This document shows, in pieces, positions 16,545 through 23,497 of a stretch of DNA of 64,000 nt. Positions within the stretch are counted from its first letter, which is position 1, and every line of letters starts with the position of its first letter. A program made the position numbers and the translations under genes. Source of the stretch: Streptomyces sp. 35G-GA-8. Lineage in GTDB: Bacteria > Actinomycetota > Actinomycetes > Streptomycetales > Streptomycetaceae. The stretch spans positions 310,001 through 374,000 of the forward strand of contig NZ_JAMHJQ010000009.1 in NCBI RefSeq assembly GCF_023534745.1, written 5' to 3'. Below the pieces are notes generated by a model, which did not search any database, was not told the DNA's origin, and saw only the letters and a list, made by a program, of their open reading frames with translations.

Positions 16545-17270
16545 ATGACGACGACGGCTGCCCCCGCGCTGTCCATCCGGCGGCTGCACAAGCACTACGG
16601 CACCCACCGTGCCCTCGACGGCGTGGACCTCACGGTGTCGCAGGGAGAGGTCTATGGCCTGCTCGGGCCGAACGGCGCCGGCAAGACGACCCTGATGAAG
16701 ACGGTGCTGGGTCTGCAGCGGCCCACGTCGGGCGGTATCGAGCTGTTCGGCGGGCCGGTCGGGCGAGAGGCGCTGGCGCGGGTCGGCGCGCTGATCGAGG
16801 TGCCCGGTCTGTGGCCGACGCTGACGGGCGACGAGACGCTGCGGCTGCACGCCTCGCTGCGCTGTGTCCCGAAGGAGTGGATCGAGCCGGCCCTCACCCT
16901 GGTGGGGATGACCGGGGCGCGGGACCGCAAGGTCGGCGCGTACTCCCTCGGGATGCGATGGCGGCTGGGCATCGCCGTGGCGTTGCTGGCGCGACCGCGG
17001 CTGATCATCCTCGACGAGCCGACCAACGGGCTCGATCCCGTGGGCATCCGGGAGATGCGGGGGATCATCCGGTCGCTGGCAGGCGAGGGCGTGGCGGTGC
17101 TGATCGCCAGCCATCAGCTGGCGGAGGTGGCCCAGGTGTGCGACCGGGTGCAGGTCCTGGTGGCGGGGCGGACCCAGTACGAGGGTCCGCTGGCCGGGCT
17201 CGCCGACGACGGTGACCTGGAGGCCGGGTTCTTCCGGCTGCTGGAGACCGCGGACGCGGGCGTGCGCTGA
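16545..17270 (+). CDS. Lantibiotic self-immunity ABC transporter ATP-binding protein (PspF-like)
   Basis: This 241-aa ABC ATPase has Walker [16 protein letters not shown] (about residues 38-52), a signature YSLGMRWRLGIAVAL, and Walker B RLIILDEPTNGLDP. The SLGM(R/K)xRLGIA signature in place of LSGGQ is the form used by the bacitracin/lantibiotic resistance (BcrA, LanF) group and supports an immunity role. It follows its permease by 2 bp. The transcript probably ends at the two strong hairpins just downstream. Confidence 0.87.
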   Translation: MTTTAAPALSIRRLHKHYGTHRALDGVDLTVSQGEVYGLLGPNGAGKTTLMKTVLGLQRPTSGGIELFGGPVGREALARVGALIEVPGLWPTLTGDETLRLHASLRCVPKEWIEPALTLVGMTGARDRKVGAYSLGMRWRLGIAVALLARPRLIILDEPTNGLDPVGIREMRGIIRSLAGEGVAVLIASHQLAEVAQVCDRVQVLVAGRTQYEGPLAGLADDGDLEAGFFRLLETADAGVR

Positions 17271-17355
17271 ACGGCCCGTCCAGGGACGGCCATGTCCGCT
17301 ACGGGCCTCCGCCCCGGGTCAACCCTCTCCAGGACAGCTCGCTCCCCGGCCGTCC

Positions 17356-17430
17356 GGCTCCGGGGCAGCCCCCGGAGCCGACCCTTTCCGGGACGTCTCC
17401 GGCCCCGGGGACATCCCGGGGCCGGAGACG
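17356..17430. terminator. Two adjacent perfect hairpins between convergent genes
   Basis: The first stem is 10 bp (17356-17365 with 17370-17379, loop CAGC). The second is a perfect 16-bp stem (17394-17409 with 17415-17430, loop GACAT). There is no U-tract, as is common in Streptomyces. They lie between the ATPase stop (17270) and the LuxR-type gene stop (17484), so they can end transcription from both sides. Confidence 0.75.
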
Positions 17431-17483
17431 GCGTCAGGGCCGGAGGACATGTCCCGGCAGGTCCCGCCGCGGCGGTGGGACGC

Positions 17484-18224
17484 TCAGCCGGCCTGTGACC
17501 GGACGCGGTCGCCGGTATCGGCCGACGCCGGGACGACGGACATCAGTTCGGCACGGCCCCGTACGCCGAGTTCGTCGTAGATCCTGCGGATGCGGCGGTA
17601 CATGGACCGCTCGGAACAGTAGTGACGGCGAGCTATCTCCGACACGGTCATGGACGTGCGGAGCTGGCGGACCAGTTCCCGGTCGGCCCGGTGCAGTTCC
17701 GGGACCGCCGACGCTTCCGCCGCGTGCAGGCCGGGGAGGGCCACGGGCCGCGTGACCCTCTGCTCGGTGACGCGTACGGGGGCCCGCCCGGCGTCGGCGG
17801 GGACGGTGGCCGGAACGTCGGCGTGGGCGAGGGCATGGGTGAGGGCATGGGCCCGCAGCTGCGCCTGCACCATGCCGATCTGGCTCTCGCCCGAGATGGC
17901 CACGTTGAACACGAAGTTCGCGCCGGAGCGGATGGCGTAGTAGGTGTGGTGGCCCGAGAGGTCGTTCGTGACGGCGATGAGCAGGGACAGCGGATGCCGT
18001 ACCCGCAGAGTGCGCAGTTCCTCGGCCTGGAACTCGCTGTTGACCGGTAGCAGCACCGGCAGGCTGAGCCCACCGGAAGCGTTCAGTTTCTCCTCGTCCA
18101 CGAAGTCGACGTGGTCAAGGCTCCGGCGGAGCGTCTCGAACGGTGAGTCCGCCGAACCCGCCGAGTCGAAGTGACTCCTGAGGCCGGCATGGACCAATAC
18201 ATGAAAAGGCTGGGACTCGTGCAC
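17484..18224 (-). CDS. pspR: LuxR-type DNA-binding regulator of the lantibiotic cluster (PspR-like)
   Basis: The 246-aa protein has a C-terminal LuxR-type HTH, LRTSMTVSEIARRHYCSERSMYRRIRRIYDELGVRGR (about residues 186-225). The N-terminal part (LSLLIAVTNDLSGHHTYYAIRSGANFVFNVAI) looks like the second half of a receiver fold but lacks a recognisable phospho-acceptor, so control is probably not by phosphorylation. This matches the orphan regulators MibR/PspR. It is the last gene of an operon running from 21104; the spacing from the lipoprotein gene is 129 bp and includes a short tandem repeat. I infer that it activates pspA and pspEF through the CCTGCCAC-GGACTGCCA element. Confidence 0.8.
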   Translation of the reverse strand: MHESQPFHVLVHAGLRSHFDSAGSADSPFETLRRSLDHVDFVDEEKLNASGGLSLPVLLPVNSEFQAEELRTLRVRHPLSLLIAVTNDLSGHHTYYAIRSGANFVFNVAISGESQIGMVQAQLRAHALTHALAHADVPATVPADAGRAPVRVTEQRVTRPVALPGLHAAEASAVPELHRADRELVRQLRTSMTVSEIARRHYCSERSMYRRIRRIYDELGVRGRAELMSVVPASADTGDRVRSQAG

Positions 18225-18267
18225 TGCTTTCTTCCCCCGTGCTGTTGTGGATTCCTCTTGTTCGTCG

Positions 18268-18312
18268 CGGTCGTCGGTCCTGTCGGTGCGGTGGTCCTGT
18301 CGGTGCGGTGGT
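18268..18312. repeat. Short tandem repeat, unit GGTCCTGTCGGTGCGGT
   Basis: Two near-perfect 17-bp copies plus a partial third (TCCTGTCGGTGCGGTGG, GTCCTGTCGGTGCGGTGG) fill much of the 129-bp gap between the lipoprotein stop and the LuxR-type start. No gene is visible in the gap. Confidence 0.6.
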
Positions 18313-18353
18313 CTGGTCGTCGCGGTGGGCTTGTCCGTGTGCCGGTCAGCTGG

Positions 18354-18752
18354 TCAGGCGGGCCGGCAGAGTTTCATGGTGCGGCTGAGCAGGACACCGA
18401 TACTCACCTTGCCGCCGCCGTCGCCGGAGGCGCGCACCGGATCGATGTCCGCGTACCCCGCTTCTCGGGCACGGTCGTTGAGCGCGTAGGTGGTGCCGTC
18501 GGGGACGGTGAAGACGGCCTGGTCGTTGTCGCGGCACTCGGCGGTGCCGTGATCGACGTTCAGCGGCCACATGTAGCCGAGGTTCTTCTCGCTCATCGCC
18601 TGCTTCGTGGTGGTCGGGCTGGGCAGCGGCACCGGATCCCCGGTGGCCGGGTCGCTGCGACCGGAGCCCGAGCAGGCGGTGAGCGCCAGCAGGATCAGGC
18701 CGGTGAGCGCGGATGCGGTGACGGTGGTGCGGGTTCGGGCTTTCGCGGTCAT
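18354..18752 (-). CDS. DUF2511/YebY-like lipoprotein, probable lantibiotic immunity protein (PspQ-like)
   Basis: The 132-aa protein has a lipoprotein signal: basic N-terminus, hydrophobic stretch, lipobox LTAC with Cys27, then SGSGRSDP. The mature part [36 protein letters not shown] matches the YebY/DUF2511 pattern WP-x-V-x-GT-x-C ... TYALN, with a likely disulphide (second Cys near the C-terminus). Membrane-anchored lipoproteins in lantibiotic clusters bind the peptide or shield lipid II; MibQ/PspQ hold this position. The start overlaps the upstream ATPase stop (ATGA). Confidence 0.78.
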   Translation of the reverse strand: MTAKARTRTTVTASALTGLILLALTACSGSGRSDPATGDPVPLPSPTTTKQAMSEKNLGYMWPLNVDHGTAECRDNDQAVFTVPDGTTYALNDRAREAGYADIDPVRASGDGGGKVSIGVLLSRTMKLCRPA

Positions 18753-19666
18753 GTGTCGGTCATTTCGTCTCGGAGCGTGCGGTTGTCTCGGGTCGTGCTG
18801 TCGGCGGCGAGCAGTGCGGCGTAGCCGTCCTCCAGGGACGGCTCGACCGGGCGGGCGTCGGGCGCCGGCGCGGCGGTGACGATGCGGTACTCGGCTCCCC
18901 CGGCCGTGTTGACCGCGCTGACCACCTGTGCGCCGGCGGGCGGCCCGGCCCCCGGGCCGCCCGCCCGGACGACGTATGTGTGGCCCGCGGCCTGGCTGAC
19001 CAGCGCGGCGGTGGTGTCGTGGAAGACCAGCCGGCCGGCGGCGAGTACGGCCACGTCCGAGCAGGTCTGGGCCACGTCGTCGAGGATGTGGGTGGAGAGC
19101 AGGACGGTGCGACCGCCGCCGAGTCCGGCGAGCAGGGCGCGGAAGCGCATCCGTTCGTGCGGGTCGAGGCCGGTGGTCGGCTCGTCCACGATCAGTACGG
19201 ACGGATTGCCCAGCAGGGCCTGCGCGATGCCGATACGCCGTCTCATACCGCCGGAGTGGCCGGCGAGTCGCTCGGACGCCCGGTCCTCCAGGCCGACTTC
19301 GGCGAGCCGCTCCGCCACCTGGCGGCGGCGTTCCCGCTTGTCGTGGATGCCTTTGAGCACGGCGATGTAGTCGAGGAACTCGCGTGCCGTCAGGTCGGGG
19401 TAGAGGGACAGCTCCTGCGGCAGGTAGCCCAGGGTGCGTTTGGCGGCGGTGAGGCCGGCGGTCGTCGACAGGTCGTGCCCGGCGACCGTGACCCGGCCGG
19501 AGGTGGGCCGCAGGACGCCGGTGAGGATGCGCAACAGGGTCGTCTTTCCCGCCCCGTTGGCGCCCAGCAGGCCGACGGTGCCGCTGTCGACGTGCAGATC
19601 GACAGCGTCCAGCGCACGGCGCCCGCCACGGTAGACCTTGGTCAGCTGCTCCGTGGTGATGTTCAT
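18749..19666 (-). CDS. ABC transporter ATP-binding protein (PspZ/Y-like)
   Basis: The 305-aa ATPase has Walker [16 protein letters not shown] (about residues 33-47), Q-loop [15 protein letters not shown], signature [15 protein letters not shown] and Walker [15 protein letters not shown]. The C-terminal 70 residues ([11 protein letters not shown] ... [19 protein letters not shown]) resemble the extra domain of ABC-2 type exporters. It starts with ATG 19666 overlapping the permease stop, and its own stop overlaps the lipoprotein start, giving a tightly coupled operon. Walker B and the signature are intact. It may serve immunity or export of a second step of the lantibiotic; which of these is not visible. 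Confidence 0.87.
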   Translation of the reverse strand: MNITTEQLTKVYRGGRRALDAVDLHVDSGTVGLLGANGAGKTTLLRILTGVLRPTSGRVTVAGHDLSTTAGLTAAKRTLGYLPQELSLYPDLTAREFLDYIAVLKGIHDKRERRRQVAERLAEVGLEDRASERLAGHSGGMRRRIGIAQALLGNPSVLIVDEPTTGLDPHERMRFRALLAGLGGGRTVLLSTHILDDVAQTCSDVAVLAAGRLVFHDTTAALVSQAAGHTYVVRAGGPGAGPPAGAQVVSAVNTAGGAEYRIVTAAPAPDARPVEPSLEDGYAALLAADSTTRDNRTLRDEMTDT

Positions 19667-20460
19667 GATGCTCCGTGTCGTCGGATACGGGCGACGAGGT
19701 GGCCGAGCGCGTGGCAGGCCAGGGCCGTCGCGAGGACGAGGGCGAGGTTCAGCAGCGCGGTCGTGTCGCTCACGGCGGGGCGGAGGGCTCCGGTGCCCTC
19801 CCGGGTCGCCCATACGGTCGGGGCATGCGCCCAGGCGACGAGCGGATAGCCGCCGAGCGGTGACAGGACGGTGCCGGTGACCGTGGGCACCGGTGAGAAC
19901 GACGGCGGGAAGTGGCAGGCCCACAGCCAGACCATGACCAGGACGGCCCGCGCGACGGCCACCGGCATCAGCAGGCCGAGCAGCCCGCCGAGCGCCGTGG
20001 CGAGTGCCGCCGCCGGGAGGACGGCGGTCAGGAGCGCGAGGACCGCCGAGCCGAGCGGCGCGGGGGAGCCCTCGGTGGCCGCGACCGCCCCCGCGTACAG
20101 CAGGAACAGCGCGGCGACCGGGGCCAGGGCGGTCAGCAGCGGACCGGCGAGGGTCCCGGCGGTGCGGGCCGCCGCCGCGGCCGGGGTGGTGGTGAGCAGC
20201 TCGGCCATGCCACGCGTCTCCAGCGTCCTGCGCAGCAGATCGGCGAGCGCGATGCCCACGCCGAGCGTGCAGAAGGTGTTGACGAGCACCGCGGCGGCGC
20301 CGGTTCTGGCGGTCGCGTCGGCGTGCCCGACGATGGCGGGCGAGGACACGGCCAGCAGCAGGCTGAGCAGGGCGAGGGGCACCACGGCGCCCCAGACGAT
20401 CTTGCGGCGGGCGGCCATCAGCGCCTCGTACCGCAACGTCCACAGCAGTGCGCCCATCAT
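19663..20460 (-). CDS. ABC transporter permease (PspY/Z-like)
   Basis: The 265-aa protein has about six hydrophobic helices and a cytoplasmic start [32 protein letters not shown], typical of ABC-2 permeases. [19 protein letters not shown] is the likely coupling helix. The ATG at 20460 overlaps the upstream gene's stop as ATGATGG. It pairs with the ATPase that follows. A longer open frame extends upstream on the same strand but is out of context with the neighbouring coding frame. Confidence 0.82.
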   Translation of the reverse strand: MMGALLWTLRYEALMAARRKIVWGAVVPLALLSLLLAVSSPAIVGHADATARTGAAAVLVNTFCTLGVGIALADLLRRTLETRGMAELLTTTPAAAAARTAGTLAGPLLTALAPVAALFLLYAGAVAATEGSPAPLGSAVLALLTAVLPAAALATALGGLLGLLMPVAVARAVLVMVWLWACHFPPSFSPVPTVTGTVLSPLGGYPLVAWAHAPTVWATREGTGALRPAVSDTTALLNLALVLATALACHALGHLVARIRRHGAS

Positions 20461-21104
20461 GTCTCCCCGTCGGAGGTGTACGGGGCGGTGCCCCGGTCGA
20501 GCCGGGCGCCTGCCCGCCCGGGTTCGAGGGCCCTCAGCGCCCGTACGGTGAGCAGGGCACCGGCCGGCAGCGCGAGCAGGGCCGCCGCGGTCCCGTCCGG
20601 CACGATCCGGTCGACCAGCAGCAGCTTGGCCAGGACGGCCGCCACGACCAGGCCGGTGGCGGGGGCCGCGGACCCGAACCGGACCGTGGCCCAGACCGCG
20701 CCGCCGCTGAGCAGGACTGTCAGTCCTGCCAGTTCCAGCAGGACGGCCGCCGGGTCGAACTCCCGGGGCCCGGTGAGGGCCAGCAGCGTCACCAGCACCC
20801 CCGCCGCGAGGGCCGCGACGCCGACCGGCCAGCACAGGCGGCGGGCCACGGCGAGCGGATAGCGGGTGGGCAACGACAGATGCAGCTCCAGCAGTTGCTC
20901 GCGTGCCACCACCGCCGCGCAGGCCAGTGCCGTGGCAGCGGGCAGGGCGCAGCTCAGCAGGGAGCGGCCCAGCAGCATGCCGGCGCCGGCACCGGAACCG
21001 GTCGTACTCGTGAGGTAGGCGAGGAGTGCCGCCAGTACCGGGAGGAGGAAGGCCTGTCTCCCGCAGCGGCGTGCCTCGTGTGTCCACCGCGTCGCAGCGG
21101 TCAT
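20457..21104 (-). CDS. Integral membrane protein of the lantibiotic operon (PspJ-like)
   Basis: The 215-aa protein has five or six predicted helices (QAFLLPVLAALLAYLTS, LLSCALPAATALACAAVV, VGVAALAAGVLVTLLALTG, LAGLTVLLSGGAVWATV, AALLALPAGALLTVRAL). It could be a second permease partner for the following ABC pair. It is the first gene of the five-gene operon J-Y-Z-Q-R suggested by the ATGA overlaps. The operon's ECF promoter is 230 bp upstream, leaving a long leader. The function is unassigned beyond its position. Confidence 0.72.
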   Translation of the reverse strand: MTAATRWTHEARRCGRQAFLLPVLAALLAYLTSTTGSGAGAGMLLGRSLLSCALPAATALACAAVVAREQLLELHLSLPTRYPLAVARRLCWPVGVAALAAGVLVTLLALTGPREFDPAAVLLELAGLTVLLSGGAVWATVRFGSAAPATGLVVAAVLAKLLLVDRIVPDGTAAALLALPAGALLTVRALRALEPGRAGARLDRGTAPYTSDGET

Positions 21105-21331
21105 GTCACGGCTCCACCATCTTCCTGACCCCGTTTTCCCTTCTCGTTGTTGTGTCCCTGGCGGTTGTGTCCTGGTGGTTGTGTCCCTGGCGGGCTTCCC
21201 GCGCGCCGCTCCCTTCCGGGCTCCCCTCCGGGCTCCTCTCCGGTCGTCGGGCCCCCGATGGCGGGGGTGGCGTACCGCCGTTCGCGGTCGGCTACGGGGG
21301 CGCCGGCCCCTGGCGGCGGTACACCCTGTAC
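21105..21331 (-). other. Long untranslated leader of the pspJYZQR-like operon with tandem repeats
   Basis: Between the promoter (-10 at 21332-21336) and the first start codon (21104) are roughly 220 nt. The segment 21150-21200 carries three copies of a GGTTGTGTCCCTGGC-like unit. 21195-21245 carries CTCCGGGCTCC-type copies. An 85-codon frame (21101-21358) crosses it, but its start codon overlaps the -35 element, so it cannot be made from this promoter. I see no riboswitch consensus. Confidence 0.5.
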
Positions 21332-21356
21332 GTAGCGGCGGAGCGCCCCGAGGTTC
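21332..21356 (-). promoter_or_regulatory. ECF-sigma promoter GAACC-N15-GCTAC for the pspJYZQR-like operon
   Basis: On the minus strand GAACC (21356-21352) and GCTAC (21336-21332) are separated by exactly 15 nt. Both boxes and the spacing match the promoter at 15677-15701. It lies upstream of the operon that ends with the LuxR-type regulator, so the ECF sigma factor would control that activator. Confidence 0.75.
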
Positions 21357-21395
21357 ACGGCACGGGGCGCGGACGCCGGGTGCCCACCTGGCCGG

Positions 21396-22358
21396 TTACC
21401 GCGAGGTGGTGTCCGGAGAGGTCCGCATGGCGCCGACGGCCCAGCCCAGGAGGGCCACGGCCAGGGCCAGCGTCCAGGGAGTCGTGGACAGCAGGGGACC
21501 GAGGAGGGCGTCGAGCGGGGTGGGGAAGATGCCCTGGGGTCCGCTCACCACGCCCAGCAGCCATATCGCCCCGCCCGCCGCCGCCCCGGCCGCCGGGCTG
21601 GATCTGACCGAGACCGCGAGGGCGCAGGACGCGGCCAGCAGGGACTGTCCGAGCCAGGCCGAGACCACTCGCGACCAGCCGGGCGGCCCGTCCACCAGGG
21701 TGGAGCAGAGCAGGGCCAGTGCCACGTCGACGCAGAGCACCACCGTGAGCCGGGCCAGGAATACGGCCGTGGGCGGGACCGGGAGGGTGAGGAGCAGTTC
21801 GCGCCGAGGGTCCCAGCGGGGCGAGGCCGTCATCAGCGCACCGAGCATCACCAGCAGCACCGCCACCGAGGTGAACAGCCGCAGCCCAAACCGCTCGTGC
21901 ATCTGCACCGATGCCAGCAGCGCCGCCCCCACGAAGCCGGCCGCGCTGAGCGGCGCCCAGCTCTTCGGCATCAACACGGCCTGCCGGACGACCAGTTGCC
22001 AGGTCGTCCGCAGGGAGTCGCCGATGTGCGGGGTGGGGGGTGCGGTGGCCGCACGGCTTCCCGGCACGACAGCCGGAACGTTTCCGGCGCCGGGGTCGTC
22101 CGGTCTCGCGGCGGTCCGTGCCTCCGCGTGCCGTGCCTCCGCCCCCGCCAACACGCCCCCCAACAGCACGTCGAACGAGGGCGGGGACACGGTGTGCTCC
22201 GCCGCCTCCGCGCGCACCGCCGCGCGGATGTCCCGCCACGCCGCCATACGGGTACGGCAGTCGGCGCATCCGGCCAGGTGCCCCGGGGGAAGCGGGTCGC
22301 GCGGTGCCGTGTGCGCCAGGCGGGCCAGGGCGTCGTCCGTGAGGTGTTCTGTCGTCAT
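21396..22358 (-). CDS. pspW: Membrane anti-sigma factor (PspW-like)
   Basis: The first 45 residues of this 320-aa protein form a zinc-type anti-sigma domain, LTDDALARLAHTAPRDPLPPGHLAGCADCRTRMAAW. The H-x3-C-x2-C (HLAGCADC) motif is intact. After a disordered linker, six hydrophobic helices follow (SAAGFVGAALLASVQ ... LALAVALLGWAVGAMRTS). This six-helix anti-sigma form is that of MibW/PspW, which release the sigma factor when the lantibiotic perturbs the membrane. The ATG at 22358 overlaps the sigma gene stop, the usual arrangement for a sigma/anti-sigma pair. Confidence 0.85.
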   Translation of the reverse strand: MTTEHLTDDALARLAHTAPRDPLPPGHLAGCADCRTRMAAWRDIRAAVRAEAAEHTVSPPSFDVLLGGVLAGAEARHAEARTAARPDDPGAGNVPAVVPGSRAATAPPTPHIGDSLRTTWQLVVRQAVLMPKSWAPLSAAGFVGAALLASVQMHERFGLRLFTSVAVLLVMLGALMTASPRWDPRRELLLTLPVPPTAVFLARLTVVLCVDVALALLCSTLVDGPPGWSRVVSAWLGQSLLAASCALAVSVRSSPAAGAAAGGAIWLLGVVSGPQGIFPTPLDALLGPLLSTTPWTLALAVALLGWAVGAMRTSPDTTSR

Positions 22359-22912
22359 CGTCGTTCCGCTCCTTCCAGCCGCCCGGCGGCGAGCATGCGG
22401 CCCAGCCGCTGTCTCGCCTGGGACATTCTGCTCTTGACGGTGCCCACCGGGATGGCGAGCACGGTGGCCACTTCCGGATAGGGAAGCTCCTCGACCAGGA
22501 CCAGCGTGAGCACCTCGCGCAGATGCTCCGGCAGTGCCGCCACGGCGGTCATCAGCTCGGCGCGCTCGGCGTCCCGCATGATCTGGTCCTCCACGCCCGG
22601 TGCCGGATCCGGCACGTCCCTGGCCTCGGCCAGGTCGGTCAACCGCGGCCGGGCGCGACGCAGTTGGTTGTGGGCCTGCCGTCTGGCCACGCCCATCACC
22701 CACCCCTTGACCGAGCACTCGCCGCGGAACCCGGTCGCCGAGCGCCACACCGCGAGCCAGGTCTCCTGCAGGATCTCCTCCGCCACGCCCTGGTCGGAGG
22801 TGAGTCTGCGGATGAGACGGAGCACGGCGGTGGCATGCCTCTCGTAGAGGACACGCAGGGCGGTTTGGTCGCCGGCGGCAACGGCAGCGAGCAGGGCTTC
22901 GTCCGGACACAC
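22355..22912 (-). CDS. pspX: ECF RNA polymerase sigma factor of the lantibiotic cluster (PspX-like)
   Basis: The 185-aa ECF sigma factor has region 2 (LLAAVAAGDQTALRVLYERHATAVLRLIRRL, EEILQETWLAVWRSA) and region 4 (LPEHLREVLTLVLVEELPYPEVATVLAIPVGTVKSRMSQARQRL). Longer frames start at 22948 or 23020. I choose GTG 22912 because an apparent promoter GAACC-N15-GATAC lies at 22946-22922 inside those extensions, which would make the transcript leaderless or nearly so. It would switch on itself, its anti-sigma, the pspJYZQR-like and pspEF-like operons. Confidence 0.83.
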   Translation of the reverse strand: MCPDEALLAAVAAGDQTALRVLYERHATAVLRLIRRLTSDQGVAEEILQETWLAVWRSATGFRGECSVKGWVMGVARRQAHNQLRRARPRLTDLAEARDVPDPAPGVEDQIMRDAERAELMTAVAALPEHLREVLTLVLVEELPYPEVATVLAIPVGTVKSRMSQARQRLGRMLAAGRLEGAERR

Positions 22913-22921
22913 ACCCCATAC

Positions 22922-22946
22922 GTATCCAAAAGCGCCGGGTCGGTTC
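22922..22946 (-). promoter_or_regulatory. Autoregulatory ECF promoter GAACC-N15-GATAC of the sigma gene
   Basis: On the minus strand GAACC (22946-22942) and GATAC (22926-22922) have the 15-nt spacing seen at the other two cluster promoters; the -10 differs by one base (GATAC for GCTAC). The predicted start of transcription is at or beside GTG 22912. The slightly weaker -10 would fit a low-level positive feedback loop. Confidence 0.65.
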
Positions 22947-23053
22947 ACGAATTGTGCTGTTCCTGATGATTCTGGCCGGAACTCGACCGGCGCGTCGGCC
23001 CCCTCGAACGCGCCCCTCACATGCGCCCTTCAAGCGCGCCTCTCAAAGACGCC

Positions 23054-23080
23054 CCTGCCACAGGACTGCCATCGCTGCCA
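23054..23080 (+). promoter_or_regulatory. Three phased CTGCCA repeats upstream of the lantibiotic precursor gene
   Basis: CTGCCA occurs at 23055-23060, 23066-23071 and 23075-23080, on one face of the helix. The segment CCTGCCACAGGACTGCCA is nearly the same as CCTGCCACGGACTGCCA at 15634-15650 before the immunity operon. No GAACC-N15-GCTAC promoter is visible before pspA, so this element may recruit the LuxR-type activator to a weak principal-sigma promoter. Confidence 0.55.
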
Positions 23081-23182
23081 TTCCCGTCCGGAGCTGTTGT
23101 CCGGCGACGAGCGCCCATGGTTCGGTGATGTCCGGATCGCGATTCACACACATTCGTCCGATTCTTGCGAAGGAGTATCCGC

Positions 23183-23356
23183 ATGGGCAGCATCAACGCA
23201 CCCGTCCTGTCCACCAAGGACACGGACCTGTTCGACCTCGACCTGGAAATCGGCGTCGAGAAGTCGGTCGCGGGTCCGGCCATCACCAGCGTCTCGTGGT
23301 GCACCCCTGGCTGCACCAGCGAGGGCGGCGGCTCCGGCTGCAGCCACTGCTGCTGA
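23183..23356 (+). CDS. pspA: Class I lanthipeptide precursor (planosporicin-type lantibiotic)
   Basis: The 57-aa precursor has GAAGGAGT 6 bp before the ATG. The 33-residue leader contains the class I FDLD box at residues 17-20 (TDLFDLDLEIG) used by LanB and LanC. The 24-residue core starts at Ile34: ITSVSW, then CTPGC, TSEGGGSG and CSHCC. Five cysteines and eight Ser/Thr allow the two N-terminal rings and intertwined C-terminal rings of the NAI-107/planosporicin group, which bind lipid II and block peptidoglycan synthesis. From memory the core equals planosporicin of Planomonospora. Seven dehydrations would give a neutral monoisotopic mass near 2191.8 Da by my own addition. No decarboxylase is encoded nearby, so the C-terminal Cys should stay intact. 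Confidence 0.93.
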   Translation: MGSINAPVLSTKDTDLFDLDLEIGVEKSVAGPAITSVSWCTPGCTSEGGGSGCSHCC

Positions 23357-23374
23357 CGGCACACGACACGACAG

Positions 23375-23411
23375 GAGCCATGGGGCGGGGCCCGCCCCGC
23401 CCCATGGGCTC
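23375..23411 (+). terminator. Attenuating hairpin between precursor and lanB
   Basis: An 11-bp perfect G/C stem (23380-23390 with 23395-23405, loop CCCG) is extended by GAGCC/GGCTC with one bulged base. It lies 19 bp after the precursor stop. Such partial terminators raise precursor mRNA over the enzyme genes that follow. Downstream, 23412-23490, are short tandem copies of CTTCCCGGCA and ACGGCAGGACGACA. Confidence 0.75.
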
Positions 23412-23497
23412 TTCCCGGCACTTCCCGGCACGCGGACCGGAACGGCAGGACGACAACGGCAGGACCACAACGGCAGGACGACAAGGAGGAGCACACC

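Noticed and set aside
17484..18224. A phosphorylation-controlled response regulator
   Set aside because: The C-terminal HTH is clear, but the N-terminal part lacks the acidic pair and phospho-acceptor Asp of a receiver, and no kinase gene is adjacent.
21101..21358. 85-codon minus-strand frame upstream of the PspJ-like gene, overlapping it by ATGA
   Set aside because: Its start codon overlaps the GAACC box of the operon's promoter, so the transcript would not contain it, and the sequence is low complexity.
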